From NCBI GenBank assembly GCA_040255345.1, contig JBDZUV010000003.1, positions 1-51,021 on the forward strand: a stretch of DNA of 51,021 nucleotides. Reading direction: 5' to 3'. Below, piece after piece: positions 43,673 through 51,021 of this stretch (within the stretch, counting starts at the first letter, position 1; each line of letters begins with the position of its first letter). This stretch comes from JAFDWI01 sp040255345. Its GTDB lineage: Bacteria; Actinomycetota; Acidimicrobiia; Acidimicrobiales; Iamiaceae. The notes beneath the pieces were generated by a model. It saw only the letters and a program-made list of their open reading frames with translations. It searched no databases and was not told the DNA's origin. The position numbers and the translations under genes were made by a program.

Positions 43673-44857
43673 ATGAGAGTCGACGTCGGCAAACGGACCT
43701 CGGCGCGCGTCGAATTCGAGATCTCCTGGTCATCGGGGGAGTACTCCGTGTTCGTCGACGTGCCCGGCGAGGTCGGAACCGAGGCCGCAGATGATGCGGC
43801 GTTGGCGGCGTGCCTGCTTCCGGCGATGGCGCTCGGCGAGGCCGATCTGGAGCTCGGCGCGCCGGTCGATGCACGTCTGGTCGAAGGCACCGGGACGATT
43901 CAGGACGTCGTGTTGAGCTGGGATCTGAGCCTCCGGGCCCGCGCCGCGAAGTATCACCGCAGTGCCGTACGCGCGGCAACCGCCCACCGCTCCGTCGATG
44001 TGCCCGATGGGCGCGGCACCGCCTGTTTCTTCACCGGCGGGGTCGACTCGTTCCACTCGGTCGTCAAGAACCGGAGCGAGATCGACGCGCTCGTGTTCGT
44101 CCACGGTTTCGACATCGACCTCGAGCACACCGAGCTCCATGAACGGGTCATGACCCATCTCGGGGCGGCCGCCGACGAGCTCGGGTTGCCCCTGTACGAG
44201 TTCCGCACCAATCTGCGTCGATTCGGCGAGGTCACCGGCGTGGATTGGCCCGACTACCACGGTGCCGCGCTCGCGACGATCGGGCATCTCCTCGGATCGC
44301 AGTTCAGTCGTGTGCTCATTCCCGCATCTTGGGGCTACGCCCACCTGGAGCCCTATGGGTCGCATCCGCTCGTCGACCCGCTCTGGTCGAGCGATGCGGT
44401 CGAGATCGTGCACGACGGAGCCGAGCTGAACCGGCTCGGCAAGATCCGGGTCATCGCAGATGCCCCCGTCGCTCGGGCGCATCTGCGGGTCTGCTATCGC
44501 AATCCGGATCTCGCCTACAACTGTGGCCAATGCAACAAGTGTGTGCGGACCGGTGTCGCCGCCGAGATCGCCGGCGTCGGCGACGGCTTCGTGACGTTGC
44601 CGGTGCCGCAGGTCGCCGATGTCGCCCGACTCCGGATCCACGACATGTCGAACGTCACCTGGCAGGACTACCTGGATGATCTCGTTCGTCGCGGGACCCG
44701 GCCCGATCTGCAGCGGGCCATCGCCACGGCACTGTTGCGGCAGCGGATCACCGGGGCGCTCCCCATGCGGAACGTCGGTCACCGGATCGCCCAGATGGTG
44801 TGGGCAGCACGGTACCCGCGGGCGGCGCTGGCACGGGCGCGAGCGCGCTTGCAGTGA
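43673..44857 (+). CDS. PP-loop ATPase with CxxCxxC cluster (QueC/WbpG-like fold)
   Basis: A 394-residue protein of the adenine-nucleotide alpha-hydrolase superfamily. Residues 1-110 are a beta-rich N-terminal part of unknown role. The PP-loop CFFTGGVDSFHS is at about residue 118, and LVFVHGFDIDLEH follows as in related ATP pyrophosphatases. Near residue 283 NCGQCNKCVRT gives a CxxCxxC site for zinc or an iron-sulfur cluster. PP-loop enzymes adenylate a carbonyl or carboxyl and insert nitrogen or sulfur, so sugar amidation is a reasonable idea (inference). GGAG is 5 bases before ATG 43673. Confidence 0.82.
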   Translation: MRVDVGKRTSARVEFEISWSSGEYSVFVDVPGEVGTEAADDAALAACLLPAMALGEADLELGAPVDARLVEGTGTIQDVVLSWDLSLRARAAKYHRSAVRAATAHRSVDVPDGRGTACFFTGGVDSFHSVVKNRSEIDALVFVHGFDIDLEHTELHERVMTHLGAAADELGLPLYEFRTNLRRFGEVTGVDWPDYHGAALATIGHLLGSQFSRVLIPASWGYAHLEPYGSHPLVDPLWSSDAVEIVHDGAELNRLGKIRVIADAPVARAHLRVCYRNPDLAYNCGQCNKCVRTGVAAEIAGVGDGFVTLPVPQVADVARLRIHDMSNVTWQDYLDDLVRRGTRPDLQRAIATALLRQRITGALPMRNVGHRIAQMVWAARYPRAALARARARLQ

Positions 44858-44868
44858 GCCTGCCGGTT

Positions 44869-44888
44869 GGTCGCGCCATGGCGGGACC
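44869..44888. terminator. Hairpin between the PP-loop and pyruvyl-transferase genes
   Basis: GGTCGCGCCATGGCGGGACC folds into GGTC/GACC plus CGC/GCG pairs with one G-G mismatch. It lies 12 bases after the PP-loop stop, in the 102-base space between convergent genes. Confidence 0.4.
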
Positions 44889-44959
44889 GCACCCAATGAG
44901 GGTCTCACGCCGCCGAGTTCGGGACCTCCTTCGACCCCGATCGCCCTCCCCGGCCGTCC

Positions 44960-45976
44960 TCAGGTGACCCAGCGACGCGCGATGGAAAGTGCTTCGGTGA
45001 ATTCGTCCGCCAGGCGAGCTTGGGCCAGGCTTTCGAGATTCCACGTCCGGAACGTGGCGCCGACCTTGCCGTAGGAGTTGTCGACGGCGACCACCGGGAT
45101 CCCTGCCATGATGCACATGAGAGTGACGTGCAGGCCGTCACCGACGACCGCGTCGTACTCCGAGAGCAACCGGACCACGCGCGCGACGCGCCCCCGGGCC
45201 GCGTACGGTTCGATCCGGCAGGTGCGCGCATTCGGGCCTTGGAGCCGGGACCGAAGTCTGGCGGGGAGAAGCCGGGGTTCGTGCAAGGCCCGGGGCTCGC
45301 TCTTCCAGGGGATATGCGGCCCGGTGGGCACAGCCCCGCGCTCCGAACTCACTTCGAGGTCGTCGCGGACCACGGTGCCGATGCGCCGCCTCTGTGGCGC
45401 CTTTCTGGGCCGGGGGTCCCCGGTCAGCACGGCATCCGGGACCAGAGACACCTGGCAGTCGAGGTATTCGCGCGCCCAAGCGTGACTCTGGTCGTCCCGT
45501 GCCAGCAGCCGAAAGTGACGGTGGCGCCCGATTGCCCGCCGCAGCCGGTCGGCTGACGTCAACTTGGAAAAATGAATGCTCACCGCCGCTTCGAGGATGG
45601 GTCGGTCGGGGAAGGCTTCGATGATCCGGGCGTGTCGGTCCCCGGTCGGGGGGTAGACGTCGTTGAGCGTACCGCCGCCTCGGAACAGGATCGGCAGACC
45701 CGGGTTGGCTCGGACGAGCGCTTCGGTTGCGTCGTAGCGCAACTCCAGATCGATGTCGGTCACGCGCGCCTTCACCGAGATTCCGGCGTCGCGGAGCAGT
45801 CGGTCTTCTGCCAGGGAGATGGCGTTGTCACCTGGATTGGCGTGGCCGCAATAGCCCAGGTGGATCACCTCGTGCCGGGGAGCGAGCCATTGGAGATGTT
45901 CGATGAACTTTTGGCGCCAGTGGCTCGTGAATGCGACGAGCCCGCCCTGTGCAGGCGATGTCATGCAGATGCCCAT
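44960..45976 (-). CDS. Polysaccharide pyruvyl transferase family protein
   Basis: A 338-residue enzyme that would add a pyruvate ketal to a glycan sugar, using phosphoenolpyruvate. Seen: EVIHLGYCGHANPGDNAISL near the N-terminus, ILFRGGGTLNDVYP, the central VSLVPDAVL, and the diagnostic VVGDGLHVTLMCIMAGIPVV near residue 270. ATG 45976 begins 4 bases after the ABC exporter stop; ATG 45964 is an alternative. It is the second gene of a two-gene operon, suggesting that pyruvylation and export act on the same polymer. Confidence 0.88.
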   Translation of the reverse strand: MGICMTSPAQGGLVAFTSHWRQKFIEHLQWLAPRHEVIHLGYCGHANPGDNAISLAEDRLLRDAGISVKARVTDIDLELRYDATEALVRANPGLPILFRGGGTLNDVYPPTGDRHARIIEAFPDRPILEAAVSIHFSKLTSADRLRRAIGRHRHFRLLARDDQSHAWAREYLDCQVSLVPDAVLTGDPRPRKAPQRRRIGTVVRDDLEVSSERGAVPTGPHIPWKSEPRALHEPRLLPARLRSRLQGPNARTCRIEPYAARGRVARVVRLLSEYDAVVGDGLHVTLMCIMAGIPVVAVDNSYGKVGATFRTWNLESLAQARLADEFTEALSIARRWVT

Positions 45977-45980
45977 CCGG

Positions 45981-47795
45981 TCACGACATCGCCTCCGCCG
46001 GTTCTTCCAGCAGGTTGAGAGATCCGAGTTTCACCAGATGCGCGAACGTCTCGTTGGTGTCCCGCACCTCTTCAAAGGTGCCGATCGACTCGATCTTCCC
46101 TTCGGCCATGAAGATCAGCTGGTCGCACCGACGAACCGTCGAGAGGCGGTGTGCCACGACGATCATGGTCAACTCGCCGTGGAGCGCGTCGATCGTGTTG
46201 GTGATCCGCCGTTCGGTCTCGTTGTCGAGCGCGGAGGTCGCCTCATCGAGGATCAGCAACTGCGGCCGCACGTAAAGAGCCCTGGCAATGCCGATACGCT
46301 GGCGCTGACCGCCTGACAGGCGCATTCCCCGCTCGCCGATGACCGTGTCGAGCCCGTCGGGGAGTTCTTCGATGAGGTCGTCGAGTTGGGCCCTCGAGAC
46401 CGCCTCGTCGAGCCGAATCTGCTCGAAGGTGTCGGCCGGTTCGCCGAAGGTGATGTTCGCCGTGATCGTGTCGTCGAGCAGATACACCTCTTGGGGGACC
46501 AGCCCGATCGACCCCTGCCACGCGCGCAGATCGGTTCTGATCGTTGAACCATCGGCGAGGATTTCGCCGTTCGTCGGCTCGTAGAGTCCCAGGATCAGAT
46601 CGACGAGCGTCGTCTTGCCCGCGCCGCTCGCACCGACGATCGCGATCGACTCACCCACCGGCAGGTCGAAGCTCACGCCGCGTAGTGCGGCTTGGTCGGC
46701 ATCGGGATAGTGAAATTGCAGGTCATGGACTGAGAGGGCCTCGCGCAGCGTGACGGCCTCGGTGGCAGCGTGGTCCGCGGCCGGCGCCGGCAACTCATCG
46801 AAATCGGCCAGCACGAGATCGACGCCGCTATTTCCCACCCGCAAGGTGGTGATCGCGCTCATGACCCGCGTGATGCTGGGCATGATCCGAAACCCCGCCA
46901 CGACGAACAATGCCAGTGTCGCCGTGCCCTGGGTCGGGTTTGTCTGGGCGAAGATGACCGCACACATCACCGCGATTCCCAGAATGAACACCATTTCCAC
47001 GATGTAGCGGGGTGCTTCACCCAGAAACGCCGACATCTGTTGTGCTCTGGCCGTCCGCCGACGTGATTCGGCGAAGGTCTCGATGAAGTGCTGTTGTGTG
47101 CCGCGGACCGTGACCTCCTTGATGCCCGCGAGGCCCTGCAGCGAGGCCTTGAGTTGCGTTCGCTGGGTCTCCTGCAGCTCTTTTCCGGCGCGGTGGGCCC
47201 GATTCCGGGCCGAACGCATGAACAGCCACGCGGCGAACCCGAAGTAGGCGAACGTGGCGATCGCCGGGACCGGGCGCATCACCAACAGGACCCCACCGAT
47301 GGCGAGCATCGTCGCACCCTCGGTGATCAGGATCATCCCGGCGCTCAGGACCGCGACGTAGGCCTGGTTGACCGACGTGTTGAGAGTCCGCAGAAGGGCC
47401 GCGGAATTGCGCTTCAAGTGGAAGGCGTACGGGCCGTACATGTAGCGGCGGAACAGGTCGTCGGCCTGGCTCGCTGCGTGGGAGTTGACGAAGCCCAGCA
47501 CCCACCAGCGGAAGAACAGCGTGAAGAGCCCCTTGAAGAGGAAGGTCACGAAGATGATCGCCGCCAGGATCAGGGCGAGGGTTCCCTGTGACGGATCACC
47601 GAATGCCCGCGCGATGCGCGCGAGGAGCCCACTTGGGTTGTCGGGGTCGGTGAGCAGCTGGGTGAGCGGCACGATCATGCCCACGCCGATCACCTCGAGC
47701 GCGGCCACCAGGATGGACCCGAGTGTCGCCAACTTCAGGCGTCGCCGGGTGGCGGGGTTCAGCGCGGCCCAGAGCCGTCGGATCATTTCGCGCAT
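45981..47795 (-). CDS. ABC exporter (fused membrane and ATPase domains)
   Basis: A 604-residue type IV half-transporter that probably flips or exports a lipid-linked glycan, like PglK or MsbA. Residues 1-350 form the membrane domain with six or so helices (LGSILVAALEVIGVGMIVPL, LILAAIIFVTFLFKGLFTLFF and others). Residues about 365-600 form the ATPase: Walker A VGASGAGKTTLVDL, Q-loop LVPQEVYLLDDTI, signature LSGGQRQRIGIARAL, Walker B LLILDEATSALD and H-loop VAHRLSTV. The start ATG 47795 was chosen because it begins the first helix; the longer open frame has no conserved content. Confidence 0.92.
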   Translation of the reverse strand: MREMIRRLWAALNPATRRRLKLATLGSILVAALEVIGVGMIVPLTQLLTDPDNPSGLLARIARAFGDPSQGTLALILAAIIFVTFLFKGLFTLFFRWWVLGFVNSHAASQADDLFRRYMYGPYAFHLKRNSAALLRTLNTSVNQAYVAVLSAGMILITEGATMLAIGGVLLVMRPVPAIATFAYFGFAAWLFMRSARNRAHRAGKELQETQRTQLKASLQGLAGIKEVTVRGTQQHFIETFAESRRRTARAQQMSAFLGEAPRYIVEMVFILGIAVMCAVIFAQTNPTQGTATLALFVVAGFRIMPSITRVMSAITTLRVGNSGVDLVLADFDELPAPAADHAATEAVTLREALSVHDLQFHYPDADQAALRGVSFDLPVGESIAIVGASGAGKTTLVDLILGLYEPTNGEILADGSTIRTDLRAWQGSIGLVPQEVYLLDDTITANITFGEPADTFEQIRLDEAVSRAQLDDLIEELPDGLDTVIGERGMRLSGGQRQRIGIARALYVRPQLLILDEATSALDNETERRITNTIDALHGELTMIVVAHRLSTVRRCDQLIFMAEGKIESIGTFEEVRDTNETFAHLVKLGSLNLLEEPAEAMS

Positions 47796-48115
47796 GCAGA
47801 TACTCTCGACATCCAGGCAGCCCCGCTCCTCGCGGCGTACGACGACTCCCTCCGGCCGACTGGGGCAGTCTACCGGCTCCCCAGGTCGGGGCCTGTTTCG
47901 CGCCGGGAACCGATCCGTGTCGTCAGCCCGCACCTCCGGCCGCCGAATCTCGGCTGACGAGCTCATCGCCGTGACGATCGGCTGAGGCCTGCGGCTGCAT
48001 GTCACAGCCGGGCGCGAGCATGGTTGCCGCCACCTCGGCAGATCAGTCTGCCGAGGCGCCGCTCGGGAATTTCCCCCACATTGTGCAAGTCGTGACCCTA
48101 GGATCGGGGAAGAGA
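47796..48115. promoter_or_regulatory. Divergent intergenic region before the coiled-coil gene
   Basis: A 320-base region between the minus-strand ABC exporter and the plus-strand coiled-coil gene. GGGGAAG lies a few bases before ATG 48116. A TAGGAT at 48099-48104 is a possible -10 but is close to the start and has no good -35. Nothing else is recognised. Confidence 0.35.
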
Positions 48116-48930
48116 ATGGCGCTTTCAGAAGAGCACCGTCGCCGCGCGTACGAGAGTTTCGTACCGCTACTGGGAGAGGAGACGACCGAAGCCGTGTTGT
48201 CACAGTTCCCTTCGAGTGAAGCCGAAGAAGCCATCACCAAGGAGTACCTCACGGGCGAACTCGCCTTGGTGCGCATGGAACTGCGAAGTGAGTTCGCCGG
48301 AGTCAGAACCGAGCTTCGTGGCGAGATCGTCGGCGCCCGGACTGAGATCGGTGGCCTGCGGACTGAGATGGGTGGATTGCGGACCGAGCTTGGTGATCAT
48401 CGTGGGGAGGTGACTGCGGCGATCGGTGGTCTTCGCACGGAGATCGGTGATCTGCGTGGGGAGTTGACTGCGAATGTCGGTGGGCTTCGCACTGAGCTTG
48501 GTGATCATCGGGGTGAGGTGACTGCGGCGATCGGTGGTCTTCGCGCGGAGATCGGTGATCTGCGTGGGGAGGTGTCCGCGAATGTCGGTGGGCNNNNNNN
48601 NNNNNNNNNNNNNNNNNNNNNNNNNNNNNNNNNNNNNNNNNNNNNNNNNNNNNNNNNNNNNNNNNNNNNNNNNNNNNNNNNNNNNNNNNNNNNCTTCGCG
48701 CGGAGATCGGTGATCTGCGTGGGGAGGTGTCCGCGAATGTCGGTGGGCTTCGCACTGAGCTTGGTGCCCATCGAGGTGAGGTGACTGCGGCGATCGGTGG
48801 CCTTCGTGGCGACATGAACACGACGATCGGGGAACTCCGGACTGCAATGAGCCATCAGTTCTACTGGCTCATCGGGGTGCAGATCGCCGTCCTCGCAGTC
48901 GTAGTCGCCATCGTCGGCCTGGCCGGCTGA
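48116..48930 (+). CDS. Coiled-coil membrane protein with 18-residue tandem repeats (CCDC90/DUF1640-like)
   Basis: A protein of 219 residues if the artificial gap is closed. The N-terminal 65 residues are helical (ALSEEHRRRAYESFVPLLGE, EEAITKEYLTGELALVRMEL). Then come repeats of the type GLRTELGDHRGEVTAAIG / GLRTEIGDLRGELTANVG, and a C-terminal membrane helix (FYWLIGVQIAVLAVVVAIVG). This layout recalls CCDC90/DUF1640 proteins, whose bacterial function is unclear. As written, the 100-N insert breaks the reading frame; deleting one 55-bp flank plus the gap (155 bases) restores it exactly. The true number of repeats may be larger. An in-frame start at 47999 exists but has atypical composition. 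Confidence 0.75.
48340..48810 (+). repeat. 54-bp tandem repeat coding for the coiled coil
   Basis: Nearly identical 54-base units run in phase with the reading frame and alternate between two versions (108-base super-period). The unit length is almost the same as the 55-base overlap at the gap inside it, which explains why assembly failed here. It is coding, without spacers, so not a CRISPR array. Confidence 0.9.
48539..48748. other. Assembly gap with duplicated 55-bp flanks inside the repeat gene
   Basis: 100 N at 48594-48693. The 55 bases before (48539-48593) equal the 55 after (48694-48748). Collapsing them keeps the coiled-coil frame open. Because the flank is part of a tandem repeat, the real locus may contain more copies than shown. 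Confidence 0.9.
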
Positions 48931-48982
48931 AGCGTCGATCGTCCGCTGCCCGCGGGCACGGCTTGGCTGCCGGGCCGCACGA

Positions 48983-49966
48983 TCAGTGCAGCGACGTGCG
49001 CAACCGGTCGGTGATGCCGTGCAGCGCCTCGGCGCCGGGTCGACCGTCGAAGGTCACCAACTCGTCGTCGGCCCGGCCCAGCCACGACTCCACCGTCTCG
49101 GTCGCACTCGCGATCCCGTCACCCGCCACCACGATCCGGCGGGCACGGTCCAGCTCGTCATCCGCGATCGTGTCGCCGAGCAACGACGCCAACTCGCCGC
49201 CCGTCGGCCCGGCCAGCGTGCGGATCACCGGCAGGGTGTACACGCCCTCGGCGAGATCATGTCCCACCGGCTTGCCCAACTGGGCCTCGGTGGCGGTCAG
49301 ATCCAGGATGTCGTCCACGATCTGAAAGGCCATGCCGTACGCCCAACCGAACTCGCCCAACGCATCCACTGCCTCGCGGGGTTGACCACTGGTCAGCGCG
49401 CCGATCCGGGCCGCGGCACGGAACAGCGACGCGGTCTTGCCACCGATCGACGCGAAGTACTCGTGTTCGGTGCGTTCCGTGCTGTACGCCGTACGCAACT
49501 CACCGACCTCGCCCTCACACAGGTGCGCGATCGTCGCCGCCAACAACCCGGCGATCTCGGTCGACAGCGACGCCGCGATCTCCGAGGCCCGGGCCAGCAG
49601 GAAGTCTCCGGCGAGGATCGCCCGCAGATTGCCCCAGCGCGCGTTCACACTGTCGGCCTGGCGCCGGATCTCGGCCTCGTCGATCACGTCGTCGTGATAG
49701 AGCGAACCCAGGTGCACCAGTTCGACCGCCACCGCACCCGCGACGATCCCGTCGGCCAGAGCGCCGTCGGCGTACCCCGTGGCGCAGGCCCCCGACGCGA
49801 GCCCCACCAGCGGTCGTTGCCGCTTCCCCCCGGCGGTGATCAGATGCGACGCCATCTCGGTGAGCAGCGGATCATCGGTGACCACGGCAGCCCGGAGTTC
49901 GGACTCGACCCGGGGAAGTTGCGCCTCGATCTGCTCGGCCCGCGTGGCAGTTGGATTCTCGGTCAC
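48983..49966 (-). CDS. Polyprenyl diphosphate synthase
   Basis: A 327-residue trans-isoprenyl diphosphate synthase that elongates farnesyl or geranylgeranyl diphosphate with isopentenyl units. Seen: ITAGGKRQRPLV, the first aspartate-rich motif LYHDDVIDE, GDFLLARASEIA, GGKTASLFRAA and the second motif FQIVDDILDLT with KPVGHDLAEGVYTLP. The product is probably a menaquinone side chain or a long polyprenyl precursor; chain length cannot be fixed from sequence. The start is GTG 49966. It is divergent from clpC and converges with the coiled-coil gene. Confidence 0.93.
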   Translation of the reverse strand: MTENPTATRAEQIEAQLPRVESELRAAVVTDDPLLTEMASHLITAGGKRQRPLVGLASGACATGYADGALADGIVAGAVAVELVHLGSLYHDDVIDEAEIRRQADSVNARWGNLRAILAGDFLLARASEIAASLSTEIAGLLAATIAHLCEGEVGELRTAYSTERTEHEYFASIGGKTASLFRAAARIGALTSGQPREAVDALGEFGWAYGMAFQIVDDILDLTATEAQLGKPVGHDLAEGVYTLPVIRTLAGPTGGELASLLGDTIADDELDRARRIVVAGDGIASATETVESWLGRADDELVTFDGRPGAEALHGITDRLRTSLH

Positions 49967-50125
49967 GGCAATGGGACTCTTCGTCTCGGGGTGCCGCCGA
50001 TCACGACACTTCGGCGGAGCAGGTGCTGCCGAGAAACCTACCCGGTACGCCGTAGGCTGGAGGATCCCGAACCCAGCCGGTCCGAAGCGGCGGCGCTCAT
50101 CTGAGTGCGGGTTGTCATCGCCGGG

Positions 50126-50131
50126 TACACT
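50126..50131 (+). promoter_or_regulatory. Candidate -10 element of clpC
   Basis: TACACT preceded by GGG stands 37 bases before the clpC start. It matches the actinobacterial -10 pattern at four of six positions. No consensus -35 is present at the right distance, so an activator may be needed. Confidence 0.35.
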
Positions 50132-50167
50132 CTGGGGACGTATCCCTTCTCAGGGAGGATTCTCACC

Positions 50168-51021
50168 TTGTTCGAACGATTCACAGACCGGGCCCGTCGA
50201 GTGGTCGTGCTGGCGCAAGAGGAAGCGCGCCTGCTCAACCACAACTACATCGGCACCGAGCACATCCTGCTCGGCCTCATCCACGAGGGCGAAGGCGTCG
50301 CCGCGAAATCGCTGGAGTCACTCGGCATCTCGCTCGAGGCCGTCCGCTCCCAGGTCGAGGAGATCATCGGCCACGGGGGCTCGTCGCCCTCGGGGCACAT
50401 CCCCTTCACCCCACGCGCCAAGAAGGTGCTCGAGCTGTCGCTGCGTGAAGCGCTGCAGCTCGGCCACAACTACATCGGCACCGAGCACATCCTGCTCGGC
50501 CTCATCCGTGAGGGCGAAGGCGTCGCGGCCCAGGTGCTCGTCAAGCTGGGCGCGGACCTGTCGCGGGTGCGCCAGCAGGTCATCCAGTTGCTGTCCGGCG
50601 CCGGTGGCGCCGAAGGTGCCGGCGCAGAAAAGGCCGGCGCGACCGCCGGTGGCAGCGGCGAGGCCAGCCCATCGGGTTCGATGGTGCTCGACCAGTTCGG
50701 CCGAAATCTCACCCAACTCGCCCGCGACAAGAAGCTCGACCCGGTCATCGGCCGGGTGCGAGAAACCGAACGGGTCATGCAGGTGCTGTCACGTCGCACC
50801 AAGAACAACCCGGTGCTCATCGGTGAGCCCGGTGTGGGCAAGACCGCCATCGTCGAGGGCCTCGCCCAGGCGATCGCCATCGACAACGTGCCCGAGACCC
50901 TGCACGACAAGCAGCTCTACACGCTCGACCTGGGCGCGCTCGTGGCCGGGTCCCGCTACCGCGGCGACTTCGAGGAGCGCCTCAAGAAGGTGCTCAAGGA
51001 GATCCGCACCCGCGGCGACAT
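50168..51021 (+). CDS. clpC: ATP-dependent Clp protease ATP-binding subunit ClpC (3' end outside window)
   Basis: The first 284 residues of an AAA+ unfoldase that feeds proteins to ClpP. The start is TTG 50168 with GGGAGG 9 bases upstream: FERFTDRARRVVVLAQEEAR. Two Clp_N repeats follow, each with NYIGTEHILLGLI and EGEGVAA; the first is followed by ARRAKKVL-type linker residues (PRAKKVLELSLREA). An Ala/Gly-rich segment leads to FGRNLTQLARDKKLDPVIGR, the first nucleotide-binding domain with Walker A GEPGVGKT. The gene runs off the window with no stop. A 44-bp perfect direct repeat (50239-50282 and 50464-50507) encodes the repeated Clp_N core. Confidence 0.97.
   Translation, partial: MFERFTDRARRVVVLAQEEARLLNHNYIGTEHILLGLIHEGEGVAAKSLESLGISLEAVRSQVEEIIGHGGSSPSGHIPFTPRAKKVLELSLREALQLGHNYIGTEHILLGLIREGEGVAAQVLVKLGADLSRVRQQVIQLLSGAGGAEGAGAEKAGATAGGSGEASPSGSMVLDQFGRNLTQLARDKKLDPVIGRVRETERVMQVLSRRTKNNPVLIGEPGVGKTAIVEGLAQAIAIDNVPETLHDKQLYTLDLGALVAGSRYRGDFEERLKKVLKEIRTRGD

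Noticed and set aside
48340..48810. CRISPR-like regular repeat
   Set aside because: Units are contiguous, in frame and coding, with no unique spacers and no cas genes nearby.

Overview
The window is a high-GC stretch that reads as a free-living actinobacterium. The panC-panD-nadB and nadC-coaX-lysS gene order, frequent GTG/TTG starts, 4-base ATGA/GTGA stop-start overlaps and a class II LysS together suggest class Acidimicrobiia; this placement is inference from gene content, not a search. No rRNA, tRNA or CRISPR array was seen. Two 100-N gaps (15705-15804 and 48594-48693) are each flanked by an exact 55-base duplication, which marks them as scaffolding joints between contigs that really overlap. 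The sequence is therefore probably a draft or metagenome-derived assembly.

Region 1 (1-11110) makes a surface glycan. A tightly overlapping minus-strand operon runs DUF4082/Ig-like/deacetylase-like lipoprotein -> Gfo/Idh/MocA dehydrogenase -> GT2 glycosyltransferase -> sugar epimerase (cut by the window edge). Divergent from it is a three-gene operon: polyprenyl-phosphate sugar-1-phosphate transferase -> metallophosphoesterase -> ATP-grasp ligase.

Region 2 (11327-17460) is cofactor metabolism: a phosphatase-like protein without the catalytic cysteine, folB, folK, a small hypothetical on the minus strand, then DUF2520 protein-panC-panD-nadB. Region 3 (17461-27222) is a roughly 9.7-kb accessory block separating nadB from nadC: a cupredoxin-like lipoprotein closed by a very strong hairpin, an ABC ATPase-permease-histidine kinase operon, two convergent response regulators (one receiver-only) and an NRAMP-related transporter. 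Region 4 (27223-30487) resumes cofactor and translation genes with nadC-coaX-lysS.

Region 5 (30488-34972) holds a SRPBCC (AHSA1-like) gene with a good sigma70-type promoter and a palindromic operator candidate, an ArsR-SRPBCC fusion regulator that is the likely repressor, and an operon of SDR-type protein, degenerate acyltransferase and alpha/beta hydrolase. Region 6 (35346-47795) is a second glycan cluster: a 1050-residue protein with three glycosyltransferase domains, a methyltransferase, a WbsX-like/methyltransferase fusion, two further glycosyltransferases, a PP-loop ATPase with a CxxCxxC cluster, a polysaccharide pyruvyl transferase and an ABC exporter. Region 7 (48116-51021) has a coiled-coil membrane protein built from an 18-residue tandem repeat (interrupted by the second N gap), a polyprenyl diphosphate synthase that could supply the lipid carrier for the glycan clusters, and the start of clpC, which leaves the window on the right.
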